A DNA stretch of 64,000 bases from Paenibacillus paeoniae (GTDB lineage: Bacteria > Bacillota > Bacilli > Paenibacillales > Paenibacillaceae): positions 243,773-307,772 of the forward strand of contig NZ_QUBQ01000006.1 in assembly GCF_003388735.1 (NCBI RefSeq), given 5' to 3'. The notes under the pieces are model-generated. The model did no database searches. It was not told the origin of the DNA and worked only from the letters and a program-made list of their open reading frames with translations. Position 1 is the first letter of the stretch. The number at the start of each line of letters is the position of its first letter. The position numbers were made by a program, and so were the translations under genes. This document shows positions 33,709 to 44,182 of this stretch, piece after piece.

Positions 33709-36700
33709 TTAAATTAGTCCAAGCTCCTTCAGCAGCTTATAAATAACTGAAGCTGCCTCGCCTCTTAGCGTTGGACTTTGAGGTGCAAATTTATTACCTT
33801 CTCTGCCGATCATTAGCTCTAGCTTTCTTGCCGCATATACATCTTCAAACGCCCAAGCGCTTATGTTATCTGTATCTGCAAATTCAGCTATAGACTTAAG
33901 ATCTTCCTCGGTCAAAGTTACATCCTTATATTTCTTAAGTGTTCGAATAATAATAGCTGCCATCTCTTGTCTAGAAACAACTCGCTCAGGATCAAAGCTA
34001 GTATCACTTACACCCTTAACAATTCCAAACTGTTGAGCGGTGGTAATGTATGCTTCATACCATTGGCCTGTTACATCGGTAAATGGACTTGCTGATTCAT
34101 TAATTGGAAGATTAAGCATTCTTACAATTAGTGTTGAGAATTCAGCTCTCGTAATACCCATATTAGGATTAAAGTTTCCTTCGCTGTCGCCAGTAATAAT
34201 CTGTCTTGCCGCCAGGAATTCAACGATATCCTTTGCCCAATGTCCATCTAGATCATTAAATATCTTTTTGTTTTCCATTAAAGCGATTGTTGCCGGGGAA
34301 TCTAGTTTAATCGTAACCGTATGATTTTGAGCATCAATAATGCCACCAACAGATACCCAACGTTGTTCAACCTCATCGTACATGTAAACAGCAAGCTGAT
34401 TCAAGTTAGTAATCTGACTTGGATCGTACTTCATTTGTACGACGATTTGTCCAGTCGCTGCATTGGAAACAGCTTCTATTGTATAGATGTTACCCACAAT
34501 ATTCATTTGTGGTTCCTTCTTAGACACAATCGTATTATCTTTGTTTTCTTTAATCACATAACGATCCTTCTGGCTATCCAAAATGACTACTGGCAATGCT
34601 GGCTCTACTACCTCTACTACCTCTTCTTCAACGGAGCTAGGATTACGTACAATTACCGTTCTCTTAACTTCAGATTGATTACCATTCATATCCGTAATCA
34701 GATAACGCAGAATGTAGGTTCCGTTTTGTGTTGTATCTACTAAACCTATTAAAATGACTCGACCAGTGATATTACCATCCTGATCATCAATAGCTGTTAC
34801 ACCTTGCTCCATATACGCGCTGCCTCTAGTTACATACACAGTACTAGGACCAGACAGGGTTATGACAGGCTTTACTGTATCCGTAATAATTGAATTGTGC
34901 TTATCATTCACGCTAGTAATGACTTGCGTGCTAAGCGAGGGATACGTATAACCGCCATTCGGCTTTTTATTAATAATGTCTTGAGCTACAGCGTTTTTAT
35001 GAACATCAGTAAATACATCATACTTATTCATTGCTTCTTGATCAAAGTCCATATCTGGATCCTCAATAATGCTGCGCACTTCTTGGATCGTTATATTTTC
35101 TTTGTTCAAAATATGAACTAGCTCTGCTTGCTTCTGAGCCTTAGTCGCACTCATAACCGAGTAAATACTAAGATGATTTGTTAATAAGGTCATGTTGCCA
35201 GACTGCTGATCATAGCTGCTTCTAATATACTCCCACTCTTCTGAAGTCTCATTGAAGTAGAAGGTCATAAATTTCAGCTGCTGAGCAATGTTAGTACCAA
35301 CAGAAATCGTTAATACGATATCCTCTGTTGTTTGAAAATTTTTAATTTCTTTTGTACGAATAACATTGCCTTGAGAATCTTCTTCGATCACTCTCATCTT
35401 AAAGTCGAAAACCTTATTATCGTAAATAGCAAAATTCGCATTCATTTTTTGAATAGCTGTTACTAATACTTGGTTTTCTGCTTGATCAACATCCACCTGC
35501 TTGATGACTAGCTCTAATCTGGCGCTTCCTGTGAATTGAGTTAGATCAAGGTCGCGAATCGGTATAACAATGGAAGCATTATCGGCACGAAGCTCCATTT
35601 TCGTATTTTGATCGTATGCTGTTTTCAGTTGATCCTTACTAATGCTAACTTGAACAGGAGCACCATTCTCAACTGACTGATTAACAACAAGTACGATCTT
35701 ACCTGCCTTTTGCTTCTTAGCTTCTCGCAATGCATCTCTAACCTTATTATCTGTAGACTTTTGATCACCATCCACTTGAACAATTGTACTAGCTGGAACT
35801 GATGGTTTCACAACTGTAACGGTACGTTCTACTTGAGTAATGTTACCAGCTTGGTCTGATACTGTATAAATTAATGTGTATACACCAATCGTTTTAGTAT
35901 CAATAAATCCACTCATCGTAACTTTATCAGTAATGTTGCCGTCTATGTTATCATTGGCTTGAACGCCCTGCTCTACATAGATTTGACCTTGTTCTACAAT
36001 AACGTTTCTGCTGCCATTTAATGCGATGACAGGCTTAACTGGGTCTGCCATAACTAGCACAGTAAAGGTCTTCTCTAGCGTATATTCGCCCTTAGTAATC
36101 TTTGCTGTTAATGTTACTTCAGTATCTACCAAAGGAGGTGTAACTTTTCCGTCAACGGATAAAATATCCTTGTGACTGCTTGTCCACTCGATTTCGCTAT
36201 CAAAAAATCCTTTATCACTTAGTGAAATATGAGTAGATACCCATTCAGGATGATCACCAGGAGCAAAGCCTAGCTCTAACGCAGCAGTGTCCTTATCAAC
36301 AGATTCTTTGTCATAGTCCACTACAAACGTGATAACCGTACTATTGCCCGCAGCATCCGTTACGACAAAGGTATATTCCCCGTTCGCTTCAATCTTGGTG
36401 CCACTCTCAATCGGCTCGCCGTTTAATGTAGCCGCCCCTTCTCCAAAGCTTACCGTCGGGTATTCCTTGTAAATCTTATCATCCTCAATACCGTTTACCG
36501 CTGGAGGTATGTTATCAACTGTCACAGTCTTTTCACTAGCTAATGAAATATTCCCCGACTTGTCAACAACATAGATTTTATAATCTCCGTCCAGGGATGG
36601 TGTAACGATCTGAGTTGAATGACCAGAAGCTTTTGTCATCGTTGTACCTTCCGTAAACGAAGTCGTTCCGGCTGGTGCTAACCAAATTGTATCTTCACTA

Positions 36701-39700
36701 TCATCAGAAGGCTGAATCGTAATCAACGTCTTGCCTTGAGCAAGGACATCTTCTTCAAGAACTTGATCTTGATTGATAGGCGCTGTCTTATCAATATTTA
36801 CAACTTTTGTTGTAGTAACTTCATTACCAGCTCTATCTTTAACCATAATTTCAATTACGGTTTCTCCTTCTTCCGTAATGTCAAATGCTCCCGTGTATTC
36901 TACATATTCATCCACACCGAGGCTAGGAATTTTGTAGTATATAACAGAATTTTCGCCCTCATCCTGATGCTCTTCATCAAATGTTTTTGTAATGGTTACC
37001 GTTATATTCTCATTACTGAATGCTCTGTCAGGTGAGATACTTATCGTTGGGAATACCGTAAGCTCTCGATTAATAACAATTGTACGTACAGTAATATCAC
37101 TAACATTTCCTACATTGTCATAGGTTCTCGCTTCTATTGTATACGTACCCGCTTCAGTAAACACTAGAGCTTCATCGTATTCCGTCCAATCTTCCTGAGC
37201 AGCGCCTGTTATACGATATTCTGTATAATCTACTCCTGATGCTGTGTCTTGACCAGGAGTGATTGAAATCGTGTAGTCACCGTTAAAGAAATCTCGATTA
37301 GGCTGAAGCTGTATACCAGGTGAAGTTGGCTTCTCCTTATCAATATTGGTAATTTGGATAAACTGAATGCTCTCATTGCCTGCGTAATCACGAACATAAA
37401 CGGTATAAATACCATTCGTATCAACTTCAAAACTATTATCATTGACAGAGATACCATTTGCCATGAAATAGATAGCGATTTGAAGGCCATATGCATACTT
37501 CACTTTAGCAATCCCGCTGCCATCACTATCCGTAGCATCAATCGATATTAGTACCGAATCCTTCACCCAGTCTGTTGTATCTGGATTCAATGAATTAATC
37601 GTTGGCGCAATATTATCAACAACAATGGTGGCATTACTAGGCTCTGATACATTACCTGCCGCATCCATAATATAAATATGATAGATGCCGTCAGTTGTTG
37701 GTGCATGAATCGTATCATAAGTTCCTGGAACGCTCTTAATCGTAGTACCATTTGCGACTAAATCTTCTGGCGCTGTTCCATGCGGTGCTACAAAGATAGT
37801 CAAACCTTCACCAGCTGCTGCATCCAGTGTAATTACTTTATTGCCTTTAAGGACTTGATTACTGGAAAGTACATCATCCTGGTTAATAGGCGTAACGGTG
37901 TCTTTTTGAATGGTTTGCTCGATCTCTACACTTTCATTACCTGCTGCATCAATTACTTTCACACTAACCGTAATGGCTCCATCAGCTAAAGAGCTAATAT
38001 CGCTAGGATCAATGCTCCAATTACCATTTCCATCAGCATATGTTGTAATAACGATTGTCTCTGAATCTTCATCTATGAACGTTACTTCAACTTTTGCATC
38101 TCGTTCAGCTGTACCAGAAACGATGAGCTGTTCAGCCTCGTATGAATTAATAACGTTGTCTCTAGCTATTGGTAAATGAATACTAGCCACATTAGGAGGC
38201 GTGTTATCTACAATGACTGCATGTTCAGAAGCATCGGATATATTGCCGTGAGCATCAATCACATACAAATAGTATGTTCCTTCTGCTAGAGGCGCTCGAA
38301 TAGTATCGCTCGATCCATCGCCAACTAATTTCGTCATGGTCAAGCCTTCTTGAAAGCTTGTCGTACCACTAGGTGCTAACCAAGCTGTTTCTCCTACAGA
38401 TGGTGCATCAGATGTAATTTCAATGCTTGTACCAGGTTTCACCGTTTGAGACTCTATACTCGGTCTATCTGGAGCTATCGTATCTATAGTGAGCGTGTCC
38501 CAAACAAAGTCTTCTGGCAATGCTAAATTCGCATTGTTATTATTTCCATCCTTAATCGTTCCACCAGCTAGTTGTAGCGCCTGTTCAGCTGCAATACGAA
38601 TTTCTTCTGTATCGTCACCATCTTGTACGGTATATTCAAAGATTAACTCATTAGATGAGCTACCGCTTGAATAGGGTGCATAACCAGGCGTTGATTTGCC
38701 AAAATTCAGTACTAGCTCAGGCAAGCCCGTAACGTTAACATCCTCATCAAAAGTCACTTTAATAAGAATGACGTCTCCTGCTTTATAACGAGTCTCAGGA
38801 TCAACAACATTAACACTAACAATATTAGGCGGTACTAAATCACTTACCGTAACCGTGAAAATTTGAACTGCTTTTTTTCCACTTGGATCAGTTGCTTCAA
38901 TCGTAATATCAGCAGTTCCAGAAGCACCAGCAACGGGAGTAAAGCTAATTGTACGATTTTCATCCCTTCCACCAATTACAATACTAGCGTCAGCTATCAG
39001 CTCTTGATTAGAGGAAGTAGCTGTAACATGAATCAGATCAGCCCCAAAAATCTCATCACCTATCGTAAAGTCAATGACATCCGAAGGATCACTTATATTT
39101 ATACTTTGATCTTCAATACTGCTTATGGTTGGAGCTGACTTTTCAACGACAGTGATCGTAAAGGTTTGCTGAACAGTCATATCACCATCATTAGCTGACA
39201 ATGTGATTGTGACAACACCCGCTTGTCCAAATACTGGCGTGATAGATACAACTCTATCCTTTCCATTTCCAGTAACAACAATATTCTCATTAGGAATAAT
39301 GGTTGTATTAGAGGAGGAGCCTACTACAGTTACACTATAAGGACCCGTTTCTTCATCTGTTACCTGGAATGGAATTTCTTTTGTTACTCCTTCAGTAACC
39401 GATTGATTGCCAATGCTAGAAATCGTAGGTTGACTGTTAGGAAGTATTTTCAAAAAGCGACTAAAGGTTTCTGACCACGTACCACTTTCATTTCTCGTTC
39501 TTAGTGAAATCTTATACGTACCCACACCATCACTAGTGAAATCAAGCTTTGGTGAGTTGCCTGTGTAGACAACATCATTATTTTTAGTTACGGTCCATTG
39601 CTGCTCTGTTATGTCCGCACTACGAGGATCATAGCTTGTATTCTCAATTTCTATCGTACTTTCCGGCCATACGAGTTGATTCGCACTTAGCTCAAAATCA

Positions 39701-41298
39701 GCAATTGGCTTTCCTGCACCTGACTGTGTCGATTGATAACGTGAACGAGCAGTACTCCATGTGCCTTGATAGTCCTTAACCATAAGCTGAATAATGTAAT
39801 CCTGGTTAGGCACAAAGCGCTCAGGCTGGCCACTTGTCCATTCTTCATCAGTCGTAAGCTTCCACTTCCAAATCGCTTCTTCAATGCCATTATTCTGAGC
39901 TTGCGTATCGCGGTCATACGATAAATTCGTTAACGAAACCTCGTTATTACCGTTAACCTCAACATCGAAGCGACTCACTGGTTTTCTGTGCACATATAGC
40001 GTCTTCACAAGTACGTCTGAATAATAAATATCGTACTGTCCAACTTTATTGAAAATAGGAAGGAAGTCATCTAAGTACTGTCCGCTATATGGGACAACCC
40101 CTGTGTTATTATCATAAATGCTTGGGTCATGCTCAATTCTCCATTTGCCTTGTGGCCAATCCTCATCCTTCGTATTCGTAAGCTCGGAGGATGGAGAAAC
40201 GATTAAATCGTAATTTTGACCAAGTTCCAAATATTCATTATTAGCTTCATTACGCGATTGATTCGCAATGTAATCAGCCATTGCTTCTACTTGCTGCTGA
40301 TAGGTTGAACCCGAGCGATTAACAAACGTACCCTTATCGTTGTTTTTTCTAATGAAGGATTCCGCTTGATTTTGTGTTAAGTCATTCGTTCCCGTACCGT
40401 CAGTATCTTCGCCCCAGCCAATATAATGGATTTGGTCATTGTCCATTCTTGTCACAATCTCGCCTAGTGCAATGGAGTCATCAAAATCAGGCACCGTCTG
40501 GTCATTCAGGTTAACGATATACTTTCTAGCTGAAGGTCTCCAATCTGGTTCACGAAGAACCTCCATGAAATCCTTTGAAATAACCTCTACCTCTTTACCT
40601 GCAAAAATTGCTCCATTATTATAATGGAAATCCCAAGAATCCTGGTTACGCTTAAAGCTGCCAAAATAAAATTTATTAGGATAAGTTACATAGCCAGAAT
40701 ATCGAATAATTTCTTGTTTAACGTTGTTTATTGTTTTACGTAAGTACATAGTGGATGTTTCTGAACCTGAGAATGGATTAATGTATACTTTAAGCTCCAC
40801 AATATTAGCTGGAATGGTGTCCAGACTTAACGAAATAATTTCCCCAACTCCGCCAGTTCTATCGTCATAGTCCAATGTGCTACCATATACTAATTTCTTT
40901 GAGTAGTATAGTTCATCCACTTTGCTAGTTGCATTCCAGAACTCTACATGAGCATCCATATCCTTTCCTGAGGCAGGCCAGTATAGATTAAGCTCAAATT
41001 TTCCTTCTAGTATGTTCGTTTCATTTACTTGTACAGATTGAATGTTAAGATTGCTGGCATTTACGCCTCTAAGCTCTAATGCACGCTGAAGATCCTCTTT
41101 GTAAGTATCAATATTTTGCGTAGAATTATCTACCGCTAGTACGACATCTACATCATAGGCCTTCTGTACATCAATTCCAATCTCAACTGCTTCTGCTGCG
41201 CTAGCATGAATTGGTATTGCTGCTGCAGAGATTAGCGAAACAATCAATGTGAAGCTAAGCATGGAAACTCCTAGCTTTTTCAGCCACCGTTTACTCAC
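33709..41298 (-). CDS. Giant SLH surface protein with Ig-like and cadherin-like modules
   Basis: 2529 residues, GTG start with AGGAGGG 6 nt upstream. Signal peptide about 1-33. Near residue 50 DVDVVLAVDNSTQNIDTY resembles the start of a von Willebrand A-type domain. Ig-like and PKD-like modules follow, then two cadherin-like segments (about 620-800, IGNQSVTEGVTKEIPF), a long series of Ig-like modules of bacterial surface type marked by TIDTIAPDRPSI, VDNTPPNVASI, VDNIAPTINSL and VDNIPPAVNGI, two DUF5011-like modules (GVQANDNIDGNITDKVTMSG; GVTAIDDQDGNITGRVILIG), and three SLH domains at the end (FNDLDGHWAKDIVEFLAARQ, ITRAEFSTLIVRMLNL). It is more AT-rich than the neighbouring 1851-residue gene. 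A structural or adhesive cell-surface role is likely; no catalytic site is seen. Confidence 0.87.
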   Translation of the reverse strand: MSKRWLKKLGVSMLSFTLIVSLISAAAIPIHASAAEAVEIGIDVQKAYDVDVVLAVDNSTQNIDTYKEDLQRALELRGVNASNLNIQSVQVNETNILEGKFELNLYWPASGKDMDAHVEFWNATSKVDELYYSKKLVYGSTLDYDDRTGGVGEIISLSLDTIPANIVELKVYINPFSGSETSTMYLRKTINNVKQEIIRYSGYVTYPNKFYFGSFKRNQDSWDFHYNNGAIFAGKEVEVISKDFMEVLREPDWRPSARKYIVNLNDQTVPDFDDSIALGEIVTRMDNDQIHYIGWGEDTDGTGTNDLTQNQAESFIRKNNDKGTFVNRSGSTYQQQVEAMADYIANQSRNEANNEYLELGQNYDLIVSPSSELTNTKDEDWPQGKWRIEHDPSIYDNNTGVVPYSGQYLDDFLPIFNKVGQYDIYYSDVLVKTLYVHRKPVSRFDVEVNGNNEVSLTNLSYDRDTQAQNNGIEEAIWKWKLTTDEEWTSGQPERFVPNQDYIIQLMVKDYQGTWSTARSRYQSTQSGAGKPIADFELSANQLVWPESTIEIENTSYDPRSADITEQQWTVTKNNDVVYTGNSPKLDFTSDGVGTYKISLRTRNESGTWSETFSRFLKILPNSQPTISSIGNQSVTEGVTKEIPFQVTDEETGPYSVTVVGSSSNTTIIPNENIVVTGNGKDRVVSITPVFGQAGVVTITLSANDGDMTVQQTFTITVVEKSAPTISSIEDQSINISDPSDVIDFTIGDEIFGADLIHVTATSSNQELIADASIVIGGRDENRTISFTPVAGASGTADITIEATDPSGKKAVQIFTVTVSDLVPPNIVSVNVVDPETRYKAGDVILIKVTFDEDVNVTGLPELVLNFGKSTPGYAPYSSGSSSNELIFEYTVQDGDDTEEIRIAAEQALQLAGGTIKDGNNNNANLALPEDFVWDTLTIDTIAPDRPSIESQTVKPGTSIEITSDAPSVGETAWLAPSGTTSFQEGLTMTKLVGDGSSDTIRAPLAEGTYYLYVIDAHGNISDASEHAVIVDNTPPNVASIHLPIARDNVINSYEAEQLIVSGTAERDAKVEVTFIDEDSETIVITTYADGNGNWSIDPSDISSLADGAITVSVKVIDAAGNESVEIEQTIQKDTVTPINQDDVLSSNQVLKGNKVITLDAAAGEGLTIFVAPHGTAPEDLVANGTTIKSVPGTYDTIHAPTTDGIYHIYIMDAAGNVSEPSNATIVVDNIAPTINSLNPDTTDWVKDSVLISIDATDSDGSGIAKVKYAYGLQIAIYFMANGISVNDNSFEVDTNGIYTVYVRDYAGNESIQFIQITNIDKEKPTSPGIQLQPNRDFFNGDYTISITPGQDTASGVDYTEYRITGAAQEDWTEYDEALVFTEAGTYTIEARTYDNVGNVSDITVRTIVINRELTVFPTISISPDRAFSNENITVTITKTFDEEHQDEGENSVIYYKIPSLGVDEYVEYTGAFDITEEGETVIEIMVKDRAGNEVTTTKVVNIDKTAPINQDQVLEEDVLAQGKTLITIQPSDDSEDTIWLAPAGTTSFTEGTTMTKASGHSTQIVTPSLDGDYKIYVVDKSGNISLASEKTVTVDNIPPAVNGIEDDKIYKEYPTVSFGEGAATLNGEPIESGTKIEANGEYTFVVTDAAGNSTVITFVVDYDKESVDKDTAALELGFAPGDHPEWVSTHISLSDKGFFDSEIEWTSSHKDILSVDGKVTPPLVDTEVTLTAKITKGEYTLEKTFTVLVMADPVKPVIALNGSRNVIVEQGQIYVEQGVQANDNIDGNITDKVTMSGFIDTKTIGVYTLIYTVSDQAGNITQVERTVTVVKPSVPASTIVQVDGDQKSTDNKVRDALREAKKQKAGKIVLVVNQSVENGAPVQVSISKDQLKTAYDQNTKMELRADNASIVIPIRDLDLTQFTGSARLELVIKQVDVDQAENQVLVTAIQKMNANFAIYDNKVFDFKMRVIEEDSQGNVIRTKEIKNFQTTEDIVLTISVGTNIAQQLKFMTFYFNETSEEWEYIRSSYDQQSGNMTLLTNHLSIYSVMSATKAQKQAELVHILNKENITIQEVRSIIEDPDMDFDQEAMNKYDVFTDVHKNAVAQDIINKKPNGGYTYPSLSTQVITSVNDKHNSIITDTVKPVITLSGPSTVYVTRGSAYMEQGVTAIDDQDGNITGRVILIGLVDTTQNGTYILRYLITDMNGNQSEVKRTVIVRNPSSVEEEVVEVVEPALPVVILDSQKDRYVIKENKDNTIVSKKEPQMNIVGNIYTIEAVSNAATGQIVVQMKYDPSQITNLNQLAVYMYDEVEQRWVSVGGIIDAQNHTVTIKLDSPATIALMENKKIFNDLDGHWAKDIVEFLAARQIITGDSEGNFNPNMGITRAEFSTLIVRMLNLPINESASPFTDVTGQWYEAYITTAQQFGIVKGVSDTSFDPERVVSRQEMAAIIIRTLKKYKDVTLTEEDLKSIAEFADTDNISAWAFEDVYAARKLELMIGREGNKFAPQSPTLRGEAASVIYKLLKELGLI

Positions 41299-42197
41299 TA
41301 ATTTCCCTCCTGTTGTTTAGATTTGCTAAAGCTATTCATCCCTTTAGTGCTTCTTTCCTATTTTACCACTCGATAATGGACAAAAAATAAACAAACGAAG
41401 AATTGCCAAATTAAGTATAGCCTGATTTCCAGGCATATGTGAACATAAAGTTGCAAATAAATCTATATTTTGCTTAACGGGAAAGGAAACTAGGGCTTAT
41501 GAACTACGCAAAACTACTCTAGTAATCTAATATAATGCCGCAATCCTTATATACTATATAGATTGAACTGAAAAACTTTATACCTGAAGAAACAAGCGAT
41601 CAATTATTACTTGAGGTGTTGCGGGCCAAGGTATAGGTGGCTTTTGTATAGCTTAAGCCTAGACGTGTCAACACCTTAGACACCCCTTTAAGGAAATAGG
41701 ATTGATGGATCGGCTCACAGCAATGGTAATAACCGGATTAGTTAACTAAATCAAAGAATCCCGATGATGCAAATATGCTCATCGGGATTCTTTCTTGTTT
41801 ATTTGATGTAATTGGACAGAAGAACTTAACTATAATGTAAAATCACCTTCAACCTTTATTTATCAGAAAATGCAAAAACTCCATTTTAAAAAAGATTGAT
41901 CAATTAATTGAGCCTTTTTCAACTAATGCCCTCCGTTACTATAAGTACAATATTTCAAAAAAATTCTACTCTTTCCTATTGTAAAACTCGAAATTAAAAA
42001 GTATTTCCAACTTCCGAAGAACACCCAGATCGTGCATCTATATACCTCGCTAACCTGTTTGGTGGTATTCTCAAGTTTAGCGGATATAGATTTTTTGTAC
42101 GCATTTTTGATTAAGAACAAGAGTTCGCATTTTTCTTTTCTTTTGAGCAAATATTTTGTATGATAAAAGAGAAGTGAATGATGGATGAGACGTTTGG
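41299..42197. other. 900-bp gene-free stretch
   Basis: It holds the promoter region of the giant SLH gene at its left and a terminator-like hairpin at 41753-41797. Around 41575-41640 one plus-strand frame reads LPEETSDQLLLEVLR-like, which may be a scrap of a gene, but no family can be assigned. The minus-strand frame at 41923-42255 overlaps the DinB relic and is not considered real. Confidence 0.4.
41753..41797. terminator. Hairpin terminator of an absent or decayed gene
   Basis: AAAGAATCCCGATGA pairs perfectly with TCATCGGGATTCTTT, followed by CTTGTTT. It is symmetrical and has no intact gene directly on either side, so it may be the surviving end of a lost gene. Confidence 0.65.
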
Positions 42198-42391
42198 ATG
42201 TATCGACAAGTGGATGATTTTTTAAAGGAATGGGCAGTTGCTGTGAAAGGGACATTGCAAGTCTTGCAACAAAAGGCGCAGTATTACGTTTCTTAATTGA
42301 CCACCAAACACATCACCGCGGCCAAATGATGCTGCTGCTATTACGTCAAGCAGGCTTTCCAGTACCGCCTGTGATGGATCCAACAAAATAA
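42198..42391 (+). pseudogene. DinB-family protein relic
   Basis: From ATG at 42198 the frame reads MYRQVDDFLKEWAVAVKGTL, then QVLQQKAQ. After a frame change, KGAVLRFLIDHQTHHRGQMM then LLLRQAGFPVPPVMDPTK follows to a TAA at 42391. The two parts match the beginning and end of DinB-type metal-dependent proteins, including the HHRGQM histidine motif, but about 100 residues in the middle are missing. It is a broken gene. Confidence 0.75.
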
Positions 42392-42627
42392 ATGCAATAC
42401 CGAAAAGATGCCTTCCTTGGTAGTGACTCCTTAAAGTTAGAGTTTTTATTATACGGCTGATTGGTTGGTTTGAGTTCGGTATACATTGGACTCAAGCCAG
42501 CCAATAAAAAGTACAAGAAGCACCCTCAGCGAGTACGTGAAATACATTTTTCTCCACGCCTTCTTTTCCCCTCCAGCTTCCACTGTAATATAATAAAAAA
42601 ACTAACTAGAGGTAGGTGCGAACAAGC

Positions 42628-43821
42628 ATGATTCAATTAACAAACCGCCAGGCACGGCAATTTCTGTTGTTGAAGCATGGACTTTTGGGCAAATATAAAT
42701 TTAGTGGGAAGCAGGGCGTATTGGATTTTGCTCGGCAGGTCAACTGTATTCAATACGACCCCATCGATGTTTGCGGAAAAAATGCCGAATTGGTGCTACA
42801 GTCGCGAATTAAGGGATTTACCAAGGGAATGCTCGCCGAGTTGCTTTATGAGGATAGAAGCCTTGTCGATTATCCCGACAAGAACCTGGCCATTATCCCT
42901 GTCGAGGACTGGCCGTATTTTGAGAGATACAGGCAAGCCGCCCGACAACATGCCGAACGCTATCCCGAAATGGAGGCGTTGACAACGCAAGTACGGGCTC
43001 ATATCCAAAATCACGGTGCGCTAAGTTCGAATGATTTAAAATTGGATGGAGATTTCTCTTGGCAATCGGTCATCCATTGGAGCGGTGGAAACAATTCATC
43101 TCGATCGGTGCTGGAACAGATGTATTCGACGGGTGAGCTGATTATCCATCATAAAAAAGGAACACGTAAATATTACGATATCGCCAAGAAGTACATACAA
43201 CCAAATCTACTGAATGCATCAGAGCCGTTGGAGGATGAGCTTGAGCATCATAAGTGGCGGGTACTTCGTCGAATTAGCTCTGTTGGTCTCTTATGGAATC
43301 GTGCGTCAGATGCATGGCTGAACATATGGGGGTTGAAAGCAGCACAGCGTAACGAAGTTTTCCGCCAGCTATTACAGGAAGCTCACATTGTTGCTGTTGC
43401 CGTGGAACAAATGAAGGATATGCTGTACTGCCTCGCGGAGGATTTACCGCTTATTGAAGCCGTTCTGCAAAATCAGGAGCCGAAATTGCGTTGCGAGCTT
43501 ATTGCCCCGCTAGATAATTTCATATGGGACAGAAAACTTATCAACGAATTGTTTGACTTCGATTACACCTGGGAGATTTACACTCCTGCAATCAAACGAA
43601 AATTCGGCTATTATGTACTGCCTCTATTATATGGAGAGAGCTTCATTGGACGAGCCGAGATAATCGCGGAGCGAAAAACTAGAACGCTCGTTGTTAAAAA
43701 CATCTGGTACGAGAAAGGTGTGAAGCAAACAACACAATTGCGAACAGCCTTGAACAGTTGTTTCCAAAAGTTTGCGTTATTCAACGGGTGTGAGACGATT
43801 TCGGCAGAGTCTATAAACTGA
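42628..43821 (+). CDS. AlkX/YcaQ-family DNA glycosylase-like winged-helix protein
   Basis: 397 residues from ATG 42628, with TAGGTG 9 nt upstream; a GTG at 42616 gives four more residues. The full HTH_42 fold is recognisable: LTNRQARQFLLLKHGL, then VNCIQYDPIDV, then YPDKNLAIIPVEDW, IAPLDNFIWDRKLINELF, FDYTWEIYTPAIKRKFGYYV and LPLLYGESFIGR. The QYD at about residue 42 matches the catalytic QxD pattern I know from E. coli YcaQ (AlkX), which unhooks DNA interstrand crosslinks; the related AlkZ enzymes use QxQ. It is therefore a likely repair enzyme for alkylated or crosslinked DNA. The gene lies alone between relics and may be part of an inserted segment. Confidence 0.85.
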   Translation: MIQLTNRQARQFLLLKHGLLGKYKFSGKQGVLDFARQVNCIQYDPIDVCGKNAELVLQSRIKGFTKGMLAELLYEDRSLVDYPDKNLAIIPVEDWPYFERYRQAARQHAERYPEMEALTTQVRAHIQNHGALSSNDLKLDGDFSWQSVIHWSGGNNSSRSVLEQMYSTGELIIHHKKGTRKYYDIAKKYIQPNLLNASEPLEDELEHHKWRVLRRISSVGLLWNRASDAWLNIWGLKAAQRNEVFRQLLQEAHIVAVAVEQMKDMLYCLAEDLPLIEAVLQNQEPKLRCELIAPLDNFIWDRKLINELFDFDYTWEIYTPAIKRKFGYYVLPLLYGESFIGRAEIIAERKTRTLVVKNIWYEKGVKQTTQLRTALNSCFQKFALFNGCETISAESIN

Positions 43822-43848
43822 TATTCCCTGTATTTGTATAGAGATAAT

Positions 43849-43885
43849 AAAGTTGTTTAATTCGTTGCCGAATCTTCAACTTTTG
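43849..43885 (+). terminator. Probable alkX terminator
   Basis: AAAGTTG...ATTCG-TTGC-CGAAT...CAACTTTT forms a two-part stem with a T run, 28 bp after the alkX stop. Confidence 0.5.
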
Positions 43886-43957
43886 CCCCTTACCCTAATT
43901 CTAGCTGGCACGCTACCAGAAGACAGGAAGAATTCTCGTTTAGATTCTTCCAAAAAT

Positions 43958-44157
43958 TCATAAAAAATCCGTTTTCATCTCAACTGGCTCATTCGTTTTT
44001 GGGTTTGTAGGATGTTTAAGACCTAATCCATCTGCAATGACAATTGTTTCCTCAAACGGCAATAAAGGAAATTGTTCTCGAATAGTTCCTCTCTAAATCA
44101 GAAAGAAACTCATATTGTCTTGAAATTTTTATTCCTTTCAATTCAAATCTAAACATC
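43958..44157 (-). pseudogene. tnsA: TnsA endonuclease relic (Tn7-like transposon)
   Basis: On the minus strand the frame reads RFELKGIKISRQYEFLSDLE, then RNY, then after a deletion and frame change IREQFPLLPFEETIVIADGL, then GLKHPTNPKTNEPVEMKTDF and a stop. This is the TnsA N-terminal domain pattern (KGIKTGRQ..FLSDLERNYFYxLEW...IREQFPLLP.EET..IAE.LGIKHP.DPKT.EP..MTTDFL); the missing stretch is about a dozen residues. The gene is dead: no start is visible, a frameshift is present, and the C-terminal part is not recognised. TnsA cuts the 5' transposon ends in Tn7. The fragment reads away from glmS, as tnsA does in Tn7 inserted at attTn7. Confidence 0.8.
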
Positions 44158-44182
44158 CATTACGATGCTATTACTGTCCATA

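Noticed and set aside
41829..41900. ACTAT followed by TGT and AAAAAAGATTGATC as an alternative left end
   Set aside because: ACTAT equals the right flank, but two bases separate it from TGT and no 20-bp series is seen; a 5-mer match is expected by chance.
41923..42255. A 110-codon minus-strand frame
   Set aside because: It overlaps the decayed DinB gene on the other strand and has no recognisable domain or ribosome binding site.
43830..43850. TGTATAG at 43835 as the left end of the Tn7-like element
   Set aside because: It resembles the TGTGTAG right terminus, but the flanking 5-bp sequences (GTATT and ACTAT) do not match as a target duplication, only one box-like repeat follows, and the same bases can be explained as the alkX terminator.
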